Assembly (NCBI RefSeq): GCF_030812415.1
Contig: NZ_JAUSST010000003.1
Coordinates: 930,001 to 994,000 of the forward strand
Length of the DNA stretch: 64,000 nucleotides
Origin: Paenibacillus harenae
GTDB taxonomy: Bacteria > Bacillota > Bacilli > Paenibacillales > Paenibacillaceae
Direction of reading: 5' to 3'
Under the pieces are notes generated by a model that saw only the letters and a list, made by a program, of their open reading frames with translations, was not told the DNA's origin and did no database searches. Both the position numbers and the translations under genes were made by a program. This document shows, one piece after another, positions 52,452 through 60,908 of this stretch (the stretch's first letter is position 1; each line of letters begins with the position of its first letter).

Positions 52452-53513
52452 ATGATCGTCATTACAAATCCGCAAATTACAGAAGAACGCATTAACGAAA
52501 TCGTTGCCCACATCGAGAAGTCAGGCGTGCAGGCGCATGTGTCCAGAGGTACGGACCGCACGGTCATCGGCATAATCGGCAAAGCTGAGCCTACGCTGGC
52601 CGAGCATCTGCGCCAGATGAAGGGCGTAGAAAACGTCATAAAGATTTCGAAGTCCTATAAGCTCGCAAGCCGCGACTTCCATCCGGACGATACGGTCATC
52701 GATATTAAGGGTGTAAAGATCGGCGGCAGCAATCTTGTCATTATGGGCGGACCGTGCGCGGTAGAATCGCCAGAGCAGATCGACGAGATTGCGCGCCTGG
52801 TCAAGGCGGCTGGCGGACAGGTGCTTCGGGGCGGCGCGTTCAAACCGCGTACCGGCCCATACAGCTTCCAGGGCGTTGGCGTAGAAGGATTGGTCATGAT
52901 GGCGGAGGCGGGCAAGAAACACGGCTTGCTGACGATTACGGAAGTGATGACGCCGGAATACGTGGACGTGTGCGCGGAGTATGCCGACATTCTCCAGGTC
53001 GGCACGAGGAATATGCAGAACTTCGACCTGCTTCGCAAGCTCGGAACGATTCAGACGCCGGTGCTGCTGAAGAGAGGCTTCAGCTCTACGTACGACGAGT
53101 TCCTGAACGCTGCCGAATACATTCTGGCAGGCGGCAATCCGAACGTCATGCTGTGCGAGCGGGGAATCCGAACGTTCGAGACTTACACTCGCAACACGCT
53201 TGACCTGACCGCCATTCCGGTGCTGCAATCTCTTAGCCATCTGCCTGTTATATCAGATCCGAGCCACGGTACGGGCCGCCGCGAATTAGTAGAGCCGATG
53301 TCGAAAGCATCGGTTGCAGCGGGAGCGAACGGTCTGATCGTGGAAATGCACACCGATCCCGACAACTCCATGACTGGCGACGGTGTACAATCGTTGTTCC
53401 CGGATCAATTCGCCAACTTGCTGAAGCAATTGGAGCAGCTCGCACCTCTAGTAGGCAAACAGTTCGATACGCCGAAAGCGCCTGCCGAAGCGTTCAAGGA
53501 ATGGAAAATTTAA
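52452..53513 (+). CDS. aroF: 3-deoxy-7-phosphoheptulonate synthase (type I-beta, with regulatory domain)
   Basis: A 353-residue enzyme that joins PEP and erythrose 4-phosphate, the first step of aromatic amino acid synthesis. Residues 1-70 are a ferredoxin-like N-terminal domain of the kind that binds Phe/Tyr for feedback inhibition in Thermotoga DAHPS. The barrel shows GGPCAVES, GGAFKPRTGPYSFQG, QVGTRNMQNF, LCERGIRTFETYTRNTLD and SDPSHGTGRREL. ATG 52452 follows AGGAGTG. Named aroF in many Firmicutes (also aroA in B. subtilis, where the domain is a chorismate mutase instead). Confidence 0.93.
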   Translation: MIVITNPQITEERINEIVAHIEKSGVQAHVSRGTDRTVIGIIGKAEPTLAEHLRQMKGVENVIKISKSYKLASRDFHPDDTVIDIKGVKIGGSNLVIMGGPCAVESPEQIDEIARLVKAAGGQVLRGGAFKPRTGPYSFQGVGVEGLVMMAEAGKKHGLLTITEVMTPEYVDVCAEYADILQVGTRNMQNFDLLRKLGTIQTPVLLKRGFSSTYDEFLNAAEYILAGGNPNVMLCERGIRTFETYTRNTLDLTAIPVLQSLSHLPVISDPSHGTGRRELVEPMSKASVAAGANGLIVEMHTDPDNSMTGDGVQSLFPDQFANLLKQLEQLAPLVGKQFDTPKAPAEAFKEWKI

Positions 53514-53520
53514 CATAGTC

Positions 53521-53567
53521 AAAAACGCCGCGTCCCCTTGCTGCAGCAAGGGTGGCGCGGTTTTTGT
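53521..53567 (+). terminator. Terminator of aroF
   Basis: AAAAACgCCGCG..CCTTGCT and AGCAAGG..CGCGGTTTTT form a long stem with a two-base loop. Confidence 0.9.
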
Positions 53568-53607
53568 TATATTGCTTGAGGCGGAATTGTGAACATCTAT
53601 GCAAACT

Positions 53608-53682
53608 TGTAAGTATACCTTACATCCCGATAAAAAATACCTTACATAGCTATTGACGGAGATGAAACCGTAGTTTTATAAT
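53608..53682 (+). promoter_or_regulatory. glnA promoter with two GlnR/TnrA-type boxes
   Basis: TGTAAGTATACCTTACA (53608-53624) is a perfect TGTNA-n7-TNACA site. A second, half-conserved site ATAAAAAATACCTTACA lies at 53630-53646, 22 bp away, on the same helix face. The promoter TTGACG (53653-53658), 18-bp spacer, TATAAT (53677-53682) follows. The second box is centred about 51 bp before the start point, an activator-like position. Confidence 0.85.
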
Positions 53683-53760
53683 AACGTCATGGTTTGGAGC
53701 AATTATTGAACAATACTTGTTCAACACAACGCTAATGTTCGGAAATGGAGGAAATTATTT

Positions 53761-55185
53761 ATGTCAGTTCAAAATGTTTTGGACAATATTAAAGAAAACA
53801 GCATTCAGTTCGTGGATTTCCGTTTTGTGGATCTTCTGGGTCATGCTCACCACATCACGCTTCCAGCTACTGAAGTTGACGCAGACACTTTCGTAAACGG
53901 GGTAGCATTCGACGGTTCATCCATCCACGGCTTCCGCGGTATCGAGAATTCCGACATGGTAATGATGCCTGATACGGAATCCGTATTTATCGATCCTTTC
54001 ACAACTCATCCAACATTGAACGTAATGTGTAATATCTATACGCCGGACGGCGAGCGCTACGATCGCGATCCGCGCAGTATTGCTCAAAAAGCTGAAGAAT
54101 TTCTTCAAACGACTGGTATCGGTACGTCCGCATTCTTCGCACCTGAACCAGAATTTTTCATCTTCGACGAAGTTCGCTACGAAAGCTCGATGAACGCATC
54201 TTCCTACGTAGTTGAATCCGAAGAAGCAGCTTGGAACACAAACCGTAAAGAAGAAGGCGGCAACCTTGGTTCGAAGATCCCGGTTAAAGGCGGCTACGTT
54301 CCGGTAGCACCAGTTGACTCCCAACAAGATCTTCGCAGCGAAATGGTTCGTTTGCTTCAAGAATCCGGTCTTCGCGTTGAACGTCATCACCATGAAGTTG
54401 CAACGGCTGGCCAAGCGGAAATCAACTTCCGTTTCGATACGCTTACGAAAACAGCCGACAACCTGATGAAATTCAAATATATCATTCACAACACAGCTCG
54501 CCAATACGGCAAAACGGCTACTTTCATGCCTAAGCCATTGTTCGGCGACAACGGTAGCGGTATGCACGTCCATACGTCGATCTTCAACGGCGATTCCCCG
54601 TTGTTCTACGACAAAGGCGCTTACGCTAACCTGAGTGAACTCGCTATGCACTACATCGGCGGCGTACTTTACCACGCTCCGGCTCTAATCGCGATCACGA
54701 ACCCAAGCACGAACTCGTTCAAACGTCTTGTGCCTGGTTACGAAGCACCGGTTAACCTTGTATTCTCGAAAGGCAACCGTTCCGCAGCGATCCGTATTCC
54801 AATCGCGGCTGTGACGCCTAAAGGCTGCCGTATCGAGTTCCGTACACCGGACAACACGGCTAACCCTTACCTTGCATTCGCGGCTATGCTGCTTGCAGGT
54901 CTGGACGGCATTAAGCGCAAGCTTGATCCTGTTGCTCTTGGCTATGGACCATTCGACAAAAACATCTATGAATTGCCGGAAGAAGAGAAGAAAGAAATCC
55001 GCAGCGTTCCAGGAACGCTTGACGAAGCGCTTAACGCGCTTGAAGCGGACTCCGCATTCTTGACTGAAAGCGGCGTATTCACGCAAGAATTCATCGATAA
55101 CTACGTTGCAATCAAGCGCGCTGAAGCGAAAGCTGTTGCAATTCGTATTCACCCGCACGAATTCAGCCTTTACTACGATTGCTAA
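53761..55185 (+). CDS. glnA: Type I glutamine synthetase, GSI-beta form
   Basis: A 474-residue dodecameric enzyme that makes glutamine from glutamate and ammonia. Motifs: DGSSIHGF, EPEFFIFD, HHHEVATAGQAEINF (metal and substrate site), KPLFGDNGSGMHVHTS, NPSTNSFKRLVPGYEAP, FRTPDNTANPYLAFAAML. It has the extra segment of about 25 residues (about 141-178) and the loop KNIYELPEEE with Tyr403, both marks of the GSI-beta class whose Tyr is adenylylated by GlnE in proteobacteria. B. subtilis GlnA is the shorter GSI-alpha form. No glnR is adjacent. GlnR/TnrA boxes precede it. Confidence 0.94.
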   Translation: MSVQNVLDNIKENSIQFVDFRFVDLLGHAHHITLPATEVDADTFVNGVAFDGSSIHGFRGIENSDMVMMPDTESVFIDPFTTHPTLNVMCNIYTPDGERYDRDPRSIAQKAEEFLQTTGIGTSAFFAPEPEFFIFDEVRYESSMNASSYVVESEEAAWNTNRKEEGGNLGSKIPVKGGYVPVAPVDSQQDLRSEMVRLLQESGLRVERHHHEVATAGQAEINFRFDTLTKTADNLMKFKYIIHNTARQYGKTATFMPKPLFGDNGSGMHVHTSIFNGDSPLFYDKGAYANLSELAMHYIGGVLYHAPALIAITNPSTNSFKRLVPGYEAPVNLVFSKGNRSAAIRIPIAAVTPKGCRIEFRTPDNTANPYLAFAAMLLAGLDGIKRKLDPVALGYGPFDKNIYELPEEEKKEIRSVPGTLDEALNALEADSAFLTESGVFTQEFIDNYVAIKRAEAKAVAIRIHPHEFSLYYDC

Positions 55186-55207
55186 TTCCTTAACACTCAT
55201 CATATGA

Positions 55208-55234
55208 ACGAGTCCCGCAAGGGGCTCGTTTTTT
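55208..55234 (+). terminator. Terminator of glnA
   Basis: ACGAGTCCC (55208-55216) and GGGGCTCGT (55221-55229), then six T. Confidence 0.88.
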
Positions 55235-55314
55235 ATATTGTCCAGCTGTGCTCACATAAACAAGGATTGGTCGATAAGCTTTCGCGACACTAAGTCCAAA
55301 ATCCGAATGTTTTC

Positions 55315-55328
55315 GACAATTAATTGTC
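55315..55328. promoter_or_regulatory. Perfect 14-bp palindrome upstream of serC
   Basis: GACAATTAATTGTC, about 110 bp before the serC start and next to TTATACT (55343-55349). It may be an operator; the regulator is not known. Confidence 0.45.
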
Positions 55329-55438
55329 AATACGTTCGACTTTTATACTGTAAATACGCTCAAAGCACTTGATGCCAACGTTCAAAATTGCTATTATGTC
55401 CTTATCATGTATAAAGAATCAAAGGTGGGCTAACGGAA

Positions 55439-56524
55439 ATGACTAGAGCTTTTAATTTTAACGCAGGACCAGCCGCTATACCGCTTGAAGTGCTGCAGCA
55501 AGCACAGGAGCAGTTCGTCGATTATCACGGAGCGGGTATGTCCATTATGGAGATGTCTCATCGCAGCGCGCTTTATGAGCAAGTGAACAACGAGGCGCAG
55601 TCGCTACTTCGCGAGCTGTACGGCGTTCCTGACAACTACCGCATTTTGTTCGTACAAGGCGGCGCGAGCACGCAGTTCGCGATGATCCCGCTTAATCTCG
55701 TTCGTCCAGGCCGTCCAGGCGCTTATGTGAAGACTGGCGCATGGGCAGACAAAGCGATTAAAGAAGCGAAGCTTGTTGGTGAAACGGTTATCGCCGCATC
55801 GACCGAATCCGACAAATACATGCGCATGCCGACGGCAGAAGAAATCGTCATTCCCGACAATGCCGCTTACCTCCATGTGACGTCGAACGAAACGATTGGC
55901 GGAACGCAGTTCTTCGACTTTCCGCAGACAGGCAACGTACCTCTTATCGCCGATATGTCCAGCGATATTCTGAGCCGTCCGGTGGATGTCAGCAAGTTCG
56001 GTCTTATTTATGCCGGCGCTCAGAAAAACCTTGGTCCATCCGGCGTAACGGTCGTCATTGTACGCGATGACTTAATTGCGGAGAGTCCTTCGACAATCCC
56101 GACCATGTTCCGTTACAGTACGCATGCATCGAACAACTCGCTTTATAATACGCCGCCTTCCTTCGCCGTCTACATGGTAAGCCTCGTGCTGAACTGGATC
56201 AAAGGAAAGGGCGGCATCGCTCAGATGGATCAGTTCAACCGCGACAAGACAAAGCTGATCTACGACAAGATCGACCAAAGCGGAGGCTTCTACATCGGCT
56301 GCGCGCAGCCTCAAAGCCGTTCGCTTATGAATATTACGTTCCGTATTCATAGCGAAGAGCTGGAGAAGCAGTTCATCAAGGAATCCGAGAAGGAAGGTTT
56401 CGTTGGCCTCAAGGGACATCGCGACGTTGGCGGCCTTCGCGCCTCGACGTACAACGCGGTTCCGCTGGAGAGTTGTCAGGCGCTTGCTCAGTTCATGGCC
56501 GACTTCCAGAAGCGCAACGGCTAA
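55439..56524 (+). CDS. serC: Phosphoserine aminotransferase
   Basis: A 361-residue class V PLP transaminase that converts 3-phosphohydroxypyruvate to phosphoserine in serine synthesis, and can act in pyridoxine synthesis. It begins MTRAFNFNAGPAAIPLEVL; the PLP lysine is Lys196 in YAGAQKNLGPSG, with GGASTQFAMIP and HVTSNETIGGTQF as further active-site motifs. Its own promoter region lies in 55235-55438. A hairpin shared with the convergent regulator follows. Confidence 0.95.
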   Translation: MTRAFNFNAGPAAIPLEVLQQAQEQFVDYHGAGMSIMEMSHRSALYEQVNNEAQSLLRELYGVPDNYRILFVQGGASTQFAMIPLNLVRPGRPGAYVKTGAWADKAIKEAKLVGETVIAASTESDKYMRMPTAEEIVIPDNAAYLHVTSNETIGGTQFFDFPQTGNVPLIADMSSDILSRPVDVSKFGLIYAGAQKNLGPSGVTVVIVRDDLIAESPSTIPTMFRYSTHASNNSLYNTPPSFAVYMVSLVLNWIKGKGGIAQMDQFNRDKTKLIYDKIDQSGGFYIGCAQPQSRSLMNITFRIHSEELEKQFIKESEKEGFVGLKGHRDVGGLRASTYNAVPLESCQALAQFMADFQKRNG

Positions 56525-56545
56525 TCCAGCCTAGCGACAAATACA

Positions 56546-56585
56546 AAGCGCCATCCCTTCCTATGCAGGAGGAGATGGCGCTTCT
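56546..56585. terminator. Terminator between convergent serC and the PhoP-like gene
   Basis: AAGCGCCATC (56546-56555) and GATGGCGCTT (56574-56583) with an inner TTCCT/AGGAG stem; tail CTTCTTCG. Confidence 0.75.
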
Positions 56586-56598
56586 TCGTCGTCAAGTC

Positions 56599-57315
56599 TT
56601 AAGCGAACGACGATTCGGGCATTGCGGGCTCAAGCAGCTTATAACCGACGTTGCGGACCGTCATAATATATTCCGGCGTTCTGGCGTTCTTCTCGATCTT
56701 ATCGCGCAGATGACTGATGTGAACATCGACGATGCGCGTATCGCCGAGGAAGTGGTAGTCCCAGACGCCGTGCAGCAGCTGCTGGCGACTAAGCACCTTG
56801 CCCTTATGCTTGCATAGAAAAAGCAGCAGCTCGAACTCCTTAGGGGTTAGTTCAATCAGTTTGCCATCAAAATAAACCTCGCGCTGCTCGGCGCGAACAT
56901 TCAGTCTGCCTATATCATAGGTCGTGTTGTCGGATGTGCCAGGATTCGATTGGATTCGGCGAAAAACAGCCTGGATACGGGAGACAAGCTCCTGCGGACT
57001 GAACGGCTTCGTCATATAATCGTCGGCTCCGTTATCGAGCCCTGCGATCTTATCTGTAACGTCCTGGAGTGCGGTTAACATGATGACCGGTACGGCGTTG
57101 TTCTGCTTGCGAAGCTCCCTGCATACTTGAATGCCGTCCATCTTGGGCAGCATCAGATCAAGGACGATCAGATCGGGACGGAAAGGACGGAGCATATCGA
57201 ATACGGCCTCGCCGTCGCTTACGCAGCGGACATCGTAGCCCGAGAGCTTCAGGTTGAATTCGATTAACATGGCGATGGAGGGTTCGTCATCGACGACCAA
57301 TATTTTTTTTCGCAT
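56599..57315 (-). CDS. OmpR-family response regulator, orphan (PhoP-like)
   Basis: A 238-residue regulator. Receiver: KILVVDDEPS, LIVLDLMLPKMDG (phosphorylated Asp), DDYMTKPFSPQEL. Winged helix: LTPKEFELLLFLCKHKGKVLSRQQLLHGVWDY and MTVRNVGYKL. In overall sequence it is near the PhoP/YycF group. No kinase gene is adjacent; trmL lies divergent on its upstream side. The partner must be elsewhere. Confidence 0.9.
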   Translation of the reverse strand: MRKKILVVDDEPSIAMLIEFNLKLSGYDVRCVSDGEAVFDMLRPFRPDLIVLDLMLPKMDGIQVCRELRKQNNAVPVIMLTALQDVTDKIAGLDNGADDYMTKPFSPQELVSRIQAVFRRIQSNPGTSDNTTYDIGRLNVRAEQREVYFDGKLIELTPKEFELLLFLCKHKGKVLSRQQLLHGVWDYHFLGDTRIVDVHISHLRDKIEKNARTPEYIMTVRNVGYKLLEPAMPESSFA

Positions 57316-57460
57316 CGTTACATTTCTCCTTTGCCTTCTAATGATAATGTTAATTATAGAAGCCGAAATTTCGCGGAAGATTACCGTTACGTAAAATGCA
57401 TGTAAAAATGGAAGGAAAATTGGTGTATAATTAGCGTTTAGAGAGGTGGGAAAGTGGGTT

Positions 57461-57925
57461 ATGCCGTTTCATATCGTATTGGTAGAGCCGGAGATTCCGG
57501 CCAACACAGGCAATATTTCGCGCACATGCGCGGCTACGGGCACGCATCTGCATCTCGTCAGGCCGCTAGGCTTCGACACGGATGACCGTACGCTCAAGAG
57601 AGCCGGGCTCGATTATTGGCATTCGGTCCATATCGAATATCATGATTCGTTCGACGAGGTGCTCGAGCTTTACCCGGAGGGACGTTTCTTCTATGCCAGC
57701 ACGAGAGCTACGAAGCCTTATTCGGATTTTGAATACCGCGACGGGGATTTCTTCGTATTCGGCAAAGAAACGAAGGGGCTGCCGCAGGAACTGATCGAAG
57801 CGAATCTCGATACCTGCATCCGCATGCCGATGACGGACAAGGTTCGTTCGCTTAATTTGTCCAACTCCGCCGCTATCGTCGTGTACGAGGCGCTCAGACA
57901 GACCGGATTCAAGGGGCTTTATTAA
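57461..57925 (+). CDS. trmL: tRNA (cytidine/uridine(34)-2'-O)-methyltransferase TrmL
   Basis: A 154-residue SPOUT (trefoil-knot) methyltransferase that methylates the ribose of the wobble base in tRNA-Leu isoacceptors. Motifs: VLVEPEIPANTGNISRTCAA (motif 1), FVFGKETKGLP (motif 2), and MPMTDKVRSLNLSNSAAIVV (motif 3), which forms the knot and binds SAM. ATG 57461 follows GAGAGGTGGG; a longer N-terminus is not needed. Length equals the family norm. Confidence 0.93.
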   Translation: MPFHIVLVEPEIPANTGNISRTCAATGTHLHLVRPLGFDTDDRTLKRAGLDYWHSVHIEYHDSFDEVLELYPEGRFFYASTRATKPYSDFEYRDGDFFVFGKETKGLPQELIEANLDTCIRMPMTDKVRSLNLSNSAAIVVYEALRQTGFKGLY

Positions 57926-58082
57926 GATCGAACGATTGTATGAACAAACCTTCACTCATTTGTTGCAGGATATTAAGAAAATATGAATGAAGGAAGGAAA
58001 TGCTGAATTATCATCGAAACACTATAATGCATAGGTTTCTCAGGTTAGGACTTGCGAATAAAGACACAAAAGAGGTGAAATG

Positions 58083-58331
58083 ATGAAACCAGCAGGAGTA
58101 GTAAGAAAAGTGGATCAGCTTGGCCGTATTGTGCTTCCGAAATCGTTACGTAAACGTTATCTGATGAACGAGGGCGACCCTGTCGAAATTTTCGTCCAAG
58201 GCGACCATATCATATTGGAACGTTACCGGCCCAAATGCGTATTTTGCGGCTCTATGAACGAGGTTAGAGATTTCAAGGAACGTTATTTATGCGGTGTATG
58301 CGTAGAGGAAATGGGACAGCTCCGTCGTTAA
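58083..58331 (+). CDS. AbrB/SpoVT-type regulator with C-terminal zinc ribbon
   Basis: An 82-residue protein. Residues 1-50 are an AbrB swapped-hairpin DNA-binding domain (GVVRKVDQLGRIVLPKSLRKRY). The C-terminal part carries CVFCGS and CGVC, a four-cysteine zinc site absent from B. subtilis AbrB. Such proteins are common in Paenibacillus and resemble transition-state regulators; targets are unknown. GAGGTG precedes ATG ATG; I use the second ATG for better spacing, and the start could be 58080. A strong terminator follows. Confidence 0.85.
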   Translation: MKPAGVVRKVDQLGRIVLPKSLRKRYLMNEGDPVEIFVQGDHIILERYRPKCVFCGSMNEVRDFKERYLCGVCVEEMGQLRR

Positions 58332-58360
58332 TTAACCGTTGACCAATTAAGGCGATAACA

Positions 58361-58408
58361 AAAAAAGCTTCTCGTGAGGGCATGTTGCTCTCGGAGAAGC
58401 TTTTTTTT
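58361..58408. terminator. Terminator after the AbrB-like gene
   Basis: AAAAAAGCTTCTC..GTGAG and CTCTCG..GAGAAGCTTTTTT pair over about 17 bp, with eight T on the plus strand and a T-run on the minus strand too, so it may also serve the small membrane peptide gene. Confidence 0.9.
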
Positions 58409-58488
58409 AAAATATAGGAAAGTAGTATAAGTTTCACTCTTATACGCAAGCCTATATTTCACCGCGAAACGATCGCTATTGCTCTCGC

Positions 58489-58581
58489 TTACAGGCCTTT
58501 GGTTTTGTCGTCATTGTAGGAGCTTGTCAGCATCGCCGTAATGAACAACGCAAACACGGTCATAACAATAAGAAAGTTCAT
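58489..58581 (-). CDS. 30-residue membrane peptide
   Basis: MNFLIVMTVFALFITAMLTS followed by SYNDDKTKGL: one hydrophobic helix and a polar tail. GGAGGTG lies eight bases before the ATG (58581); an in-frame ATG two codons earlier is closer to it. It reads toward the shared terminator at 58361-58408, which supports a real transcript. No homologue is recognised; single-helix peptides of this kind often regulate membrane enzymes or sporulation. Confidence 0.6.
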   Translation of the reverse strand: MNFLIVMTVFALFITAMLTSSYNDDKTKGL

Positions 58582-58717
58582 GTGCATTGCACCTCCAATT
58601 GGCTTCTTATATTATAACCAACGAACGGGAAAAAGAAAACTTTAAAAGTTGTGAACACATTGTTAACATAAGAGTAGATCATGAAAACAGGTTATGACCA
58701 CAAGGAGGGCAATACGG

Positions 58718-59914
58718 ATGGAATATCGTTTCTCATCACGGGTGTCGCAGCTTAAGTCTTCGGCGGTTCGAGATATATTGAAGCTTACGCAAGGAACGGA
58801 CATGATTTCATTCGCGGGGGGGCTTCCTGCCGAGGAGCTATTCCCGGTAGAGGCAGTGAGCGAAGCTGCGCAGCGCGTATTCCGTGCAGGAGCAGGCGCG
58901 CTGCAATACAGCTTGACGGAAGGCTACTTGCCGCTGCGCGAGCAGCTATGCCGCAGAATGGCCGATAAAAACATGTTCGTTAATCCCGACCAAATGTTAA
59001 TGACGACGGGCTCGCAGCAAGCGATCGACCTGCTTGTCGAAGTGTTGACCGAGCCTGGCGATACGGTATTGGTAGAGAAGCCGACCTACTTAGCCTGTCT
59101 GCAAGTATTCGCGCTGCATGGGCTTAAGGTCGTGTCCGTCGACAGCGACGAGCATGGCATGATCCCGGAGTCGGCGGAGCGTCTTATTGCGCTGCACCGG
59201 CCGAAGCTGCTGTATGCCGTTCCGACCTTCGGCAATCCGACGGGCAACGTGTGGAGCGTGGAGCGCAGGAAGAAGCTGCTTGCCCTCTGTCAGTCGAACG
59301 GCATTCCGATCATTGAAGACGATCCGTACGGCGATATTTCCTTCGATGGGAATGAGCCGATTCCGACGCTGTTCGCTCTTGAGGGCAAAGCCGAGAAAGG
59401 CACGGTCATCTACACGAGCACGTTCTCGAAGACGGTCGCTCCGGCCTTGAGGACGGGATGGGCGATCGGAGACAGCAAGGTCATTCGAATGATGGCGGTT
59501 GCGAAGCAAGCAGCCGATATTCAGTCGAGCTCGCTGGATCAGCAAATATTGAGCCAACTGCTTGGCTTCTTCGATCTGGATGCGCATATTAAGCTGATTT
59601 CGGATTCGTATGGGGAGCGGATGCTGGAGATGCACCGCCTGCTCGAACAAGCATCGTTGCCGGATGTGACCTGGTCGAAGCCGCGAGGCGGCATGTTCAT
59701 GTGGTTGAAGCTGCCGGAGGGGCTCGACGCGGAAGCGCTGCTTAAAGCGGCTGTTCGCAAAGGGGTTGCGTTCGTGCCCGGCAGCTCGTTCTACGCGGAC
59801 AATCCGCAGCGCAATACGGCCCGGTTGAACTTCACTCATAACAAGGGGACACGCACCGAGCAGGGCGTGGCGCGCCTTGTGGAAGCGATCGGCGAATTCA
59901 CCGCCCGGAGCTAG
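58718..59914 (+). CDS. PLP-dependent aminotransferase, class I (2-aminoadipate/aromatic type)
   Basis: A 398-residue fold-type I aminotransferase. The PLP lysine is Lys238 in YTSTFSKTVAPALRTGW; ISFAGGLPAEELFP, TTGSQQAIDLL and YAVPTFGNPTGNVWS are typical of the LysN/ARO8-like group related to MocR catalytic domains. It has no N-terminal GntR domain. Substrate cannot be fixed; 2-aminoadipate, branched or aromatic amino acids are all possible. ATG 58718 follows AAGGAGGG. Its TAG overlaps the stop of the convergent DUF2161 gene (CTAG). Confidence 0.88.
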   Translation: MEYRFSSRVSQLKSSAVRDILKLTQGTDMISFAGGLPAEELFPVEAVSEAAQRVFRAGAGALQYSLTEGYLPLREQLCRRMADKNMFVNPDQMLMTTGSQQAIDLLVEVLTEPGDTVLVEKPTYLACLQVFALHGLKVVSVDSDEHGMIPESAERLIALHRPKLLYAVPTFGNPTGNVWSVERRKKLLALCQSNGIPIIEDDPYGDISFDGNEPIPTLFALEGKAEKGTVIYTSTFSKTVAPALRTGWAIGDSKVIRMMAVAKQAADIQSSSLDQQILSQLLGFFDLDAHIKLISDSYGERMLEMHRLLEQASLPDVTWSKPRGGMFMWLKLPEGLDAEALLKAAVRKGVAFVPGSSFYADNPQRNTARLNFTHNKGTRTEQGVARLVEAIGEFTARS

Positions 59915-60663
59915 AGCTTGCGTCCGCCGGCCTGGGAAGCATCGGCGGCAGTTGCCGCAGCGGACCATTCGGCAATGACTTCGCGGTATTGCTCCAGCGC
60001 TGCGACGCCTTCGGGGCGGAGCTTGTACTTGCCGCGACCGATACGCTCGAACCAGCCGTAATAGTTATGCCGCAGCGTTTCGCCGCTGCGGCTATTGCCC
60101 GTTATCGCCGCGACCTCCCGCGGCGCCAGCTCGCCCGACTCGCGCAGCGCCCAGGCGCAGCGAAGCGCCTTCTCGCGATAGGCGGTGACGAGCTTGCGGC
60201 CGGTACTGCCGCCAACGTTGTAGTCGCCGCTGCGCTCGCGGAATTCCTGCAGCAGCCGCGCCTGCTTACGGCGACGGATGCCGCGCTGCGGGGGTTCCCC
60301 CGGCTCGCATAACATTTCAATGACGGCCGGCTTAGTTTTGTAGAAGGTGACGGTCATAAGCCCGATGCCAAGCATCCGGCATAGCTCCGTCAAGTCGCCG
60401 TACCGCTGGTTATGCGCGCCGCTTTTCTTGCGATTGCGCTCGACGGCCAATACGACTTGGCCATTCAAGCGCAGACGTTCAACGCCTTGCAGCAGCAGGG
60501 CGAGATTGAACGTTTTTTTCATTTCTACAATAATAGGCTCTTCATGCTCGGGATGAATCGCAACGAGATCGCAATGAAGTACTTCGCTCTTCACCTCGTA
60601 ACCCAAACGTTCGTAATATTGTTTAATAGGCTTGTACAGTTCTTCCTCCCGCTTGACGGCCAT
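59911..60663 (-). CDS. DUF2161 family PD-(D/E)XK phosphodiesterase-like protein
   Basis: A 250-residue protein. Residues 1-115 have the look of a restriction-fold nuclease: LYKPIKQYYERLGYEVKSEV, then CDLVAIHPEHEEPIIVEMKK (Asp...Glu-x-Lys) and LLLQGVERLRLNGQVVLAV. This is the DUF2161 pattern. The C-terminal half is basic (RRRKQARLLQEFRERSGDYN) with a helix-turn-helix-like stretch near residues 185-230. ATG 60663 follows GAAGGGGAA. Function is unknown. Confidence 0.85.
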   Translation of the reverse strand: MAVKREEELYKPIKQYYERLGYEVKSEVLHCDLVAIHPEHEEPIIVEMKKTFNLALLLQGVERLRLNGQVVLAVERNRKKSGAHNQRYGDLTELCRMLGIGLMTVTFYKTKPAVIEMLCEPGEPPQRGIRRRKQARLLQEFRERSGDYNVGGSTGRKLVTAYREKALRCAWALRESGELAPREVAAITGNSRSGETLRHNYYGWFERIGRGKYKLRPEGVAALEQYREVIAEWSAAATAADASQAGGRKL

Positions 60664-60908
60664 GTTATAGTTCCCCTTCCGTATTTCCCGCACTATTCTT
60701 CCTCTCTAGCCCCATTATAGCAAAGGATAACGCGGACTTGTCGTTTTTTGCTGGATGGAGGACGAAAATAGTGGTCAATTTCCTACACAGATAAGCATAG
60801 AAATGTAATACTTCAATTTACAAGTTATCCACGAGGAAGAGCGTCTAGCAACTAATCCCTGGCGGAGAAGGAATAGCGGAATGCGTAAGCGATGGGAGGA
60901 GGCACGGA

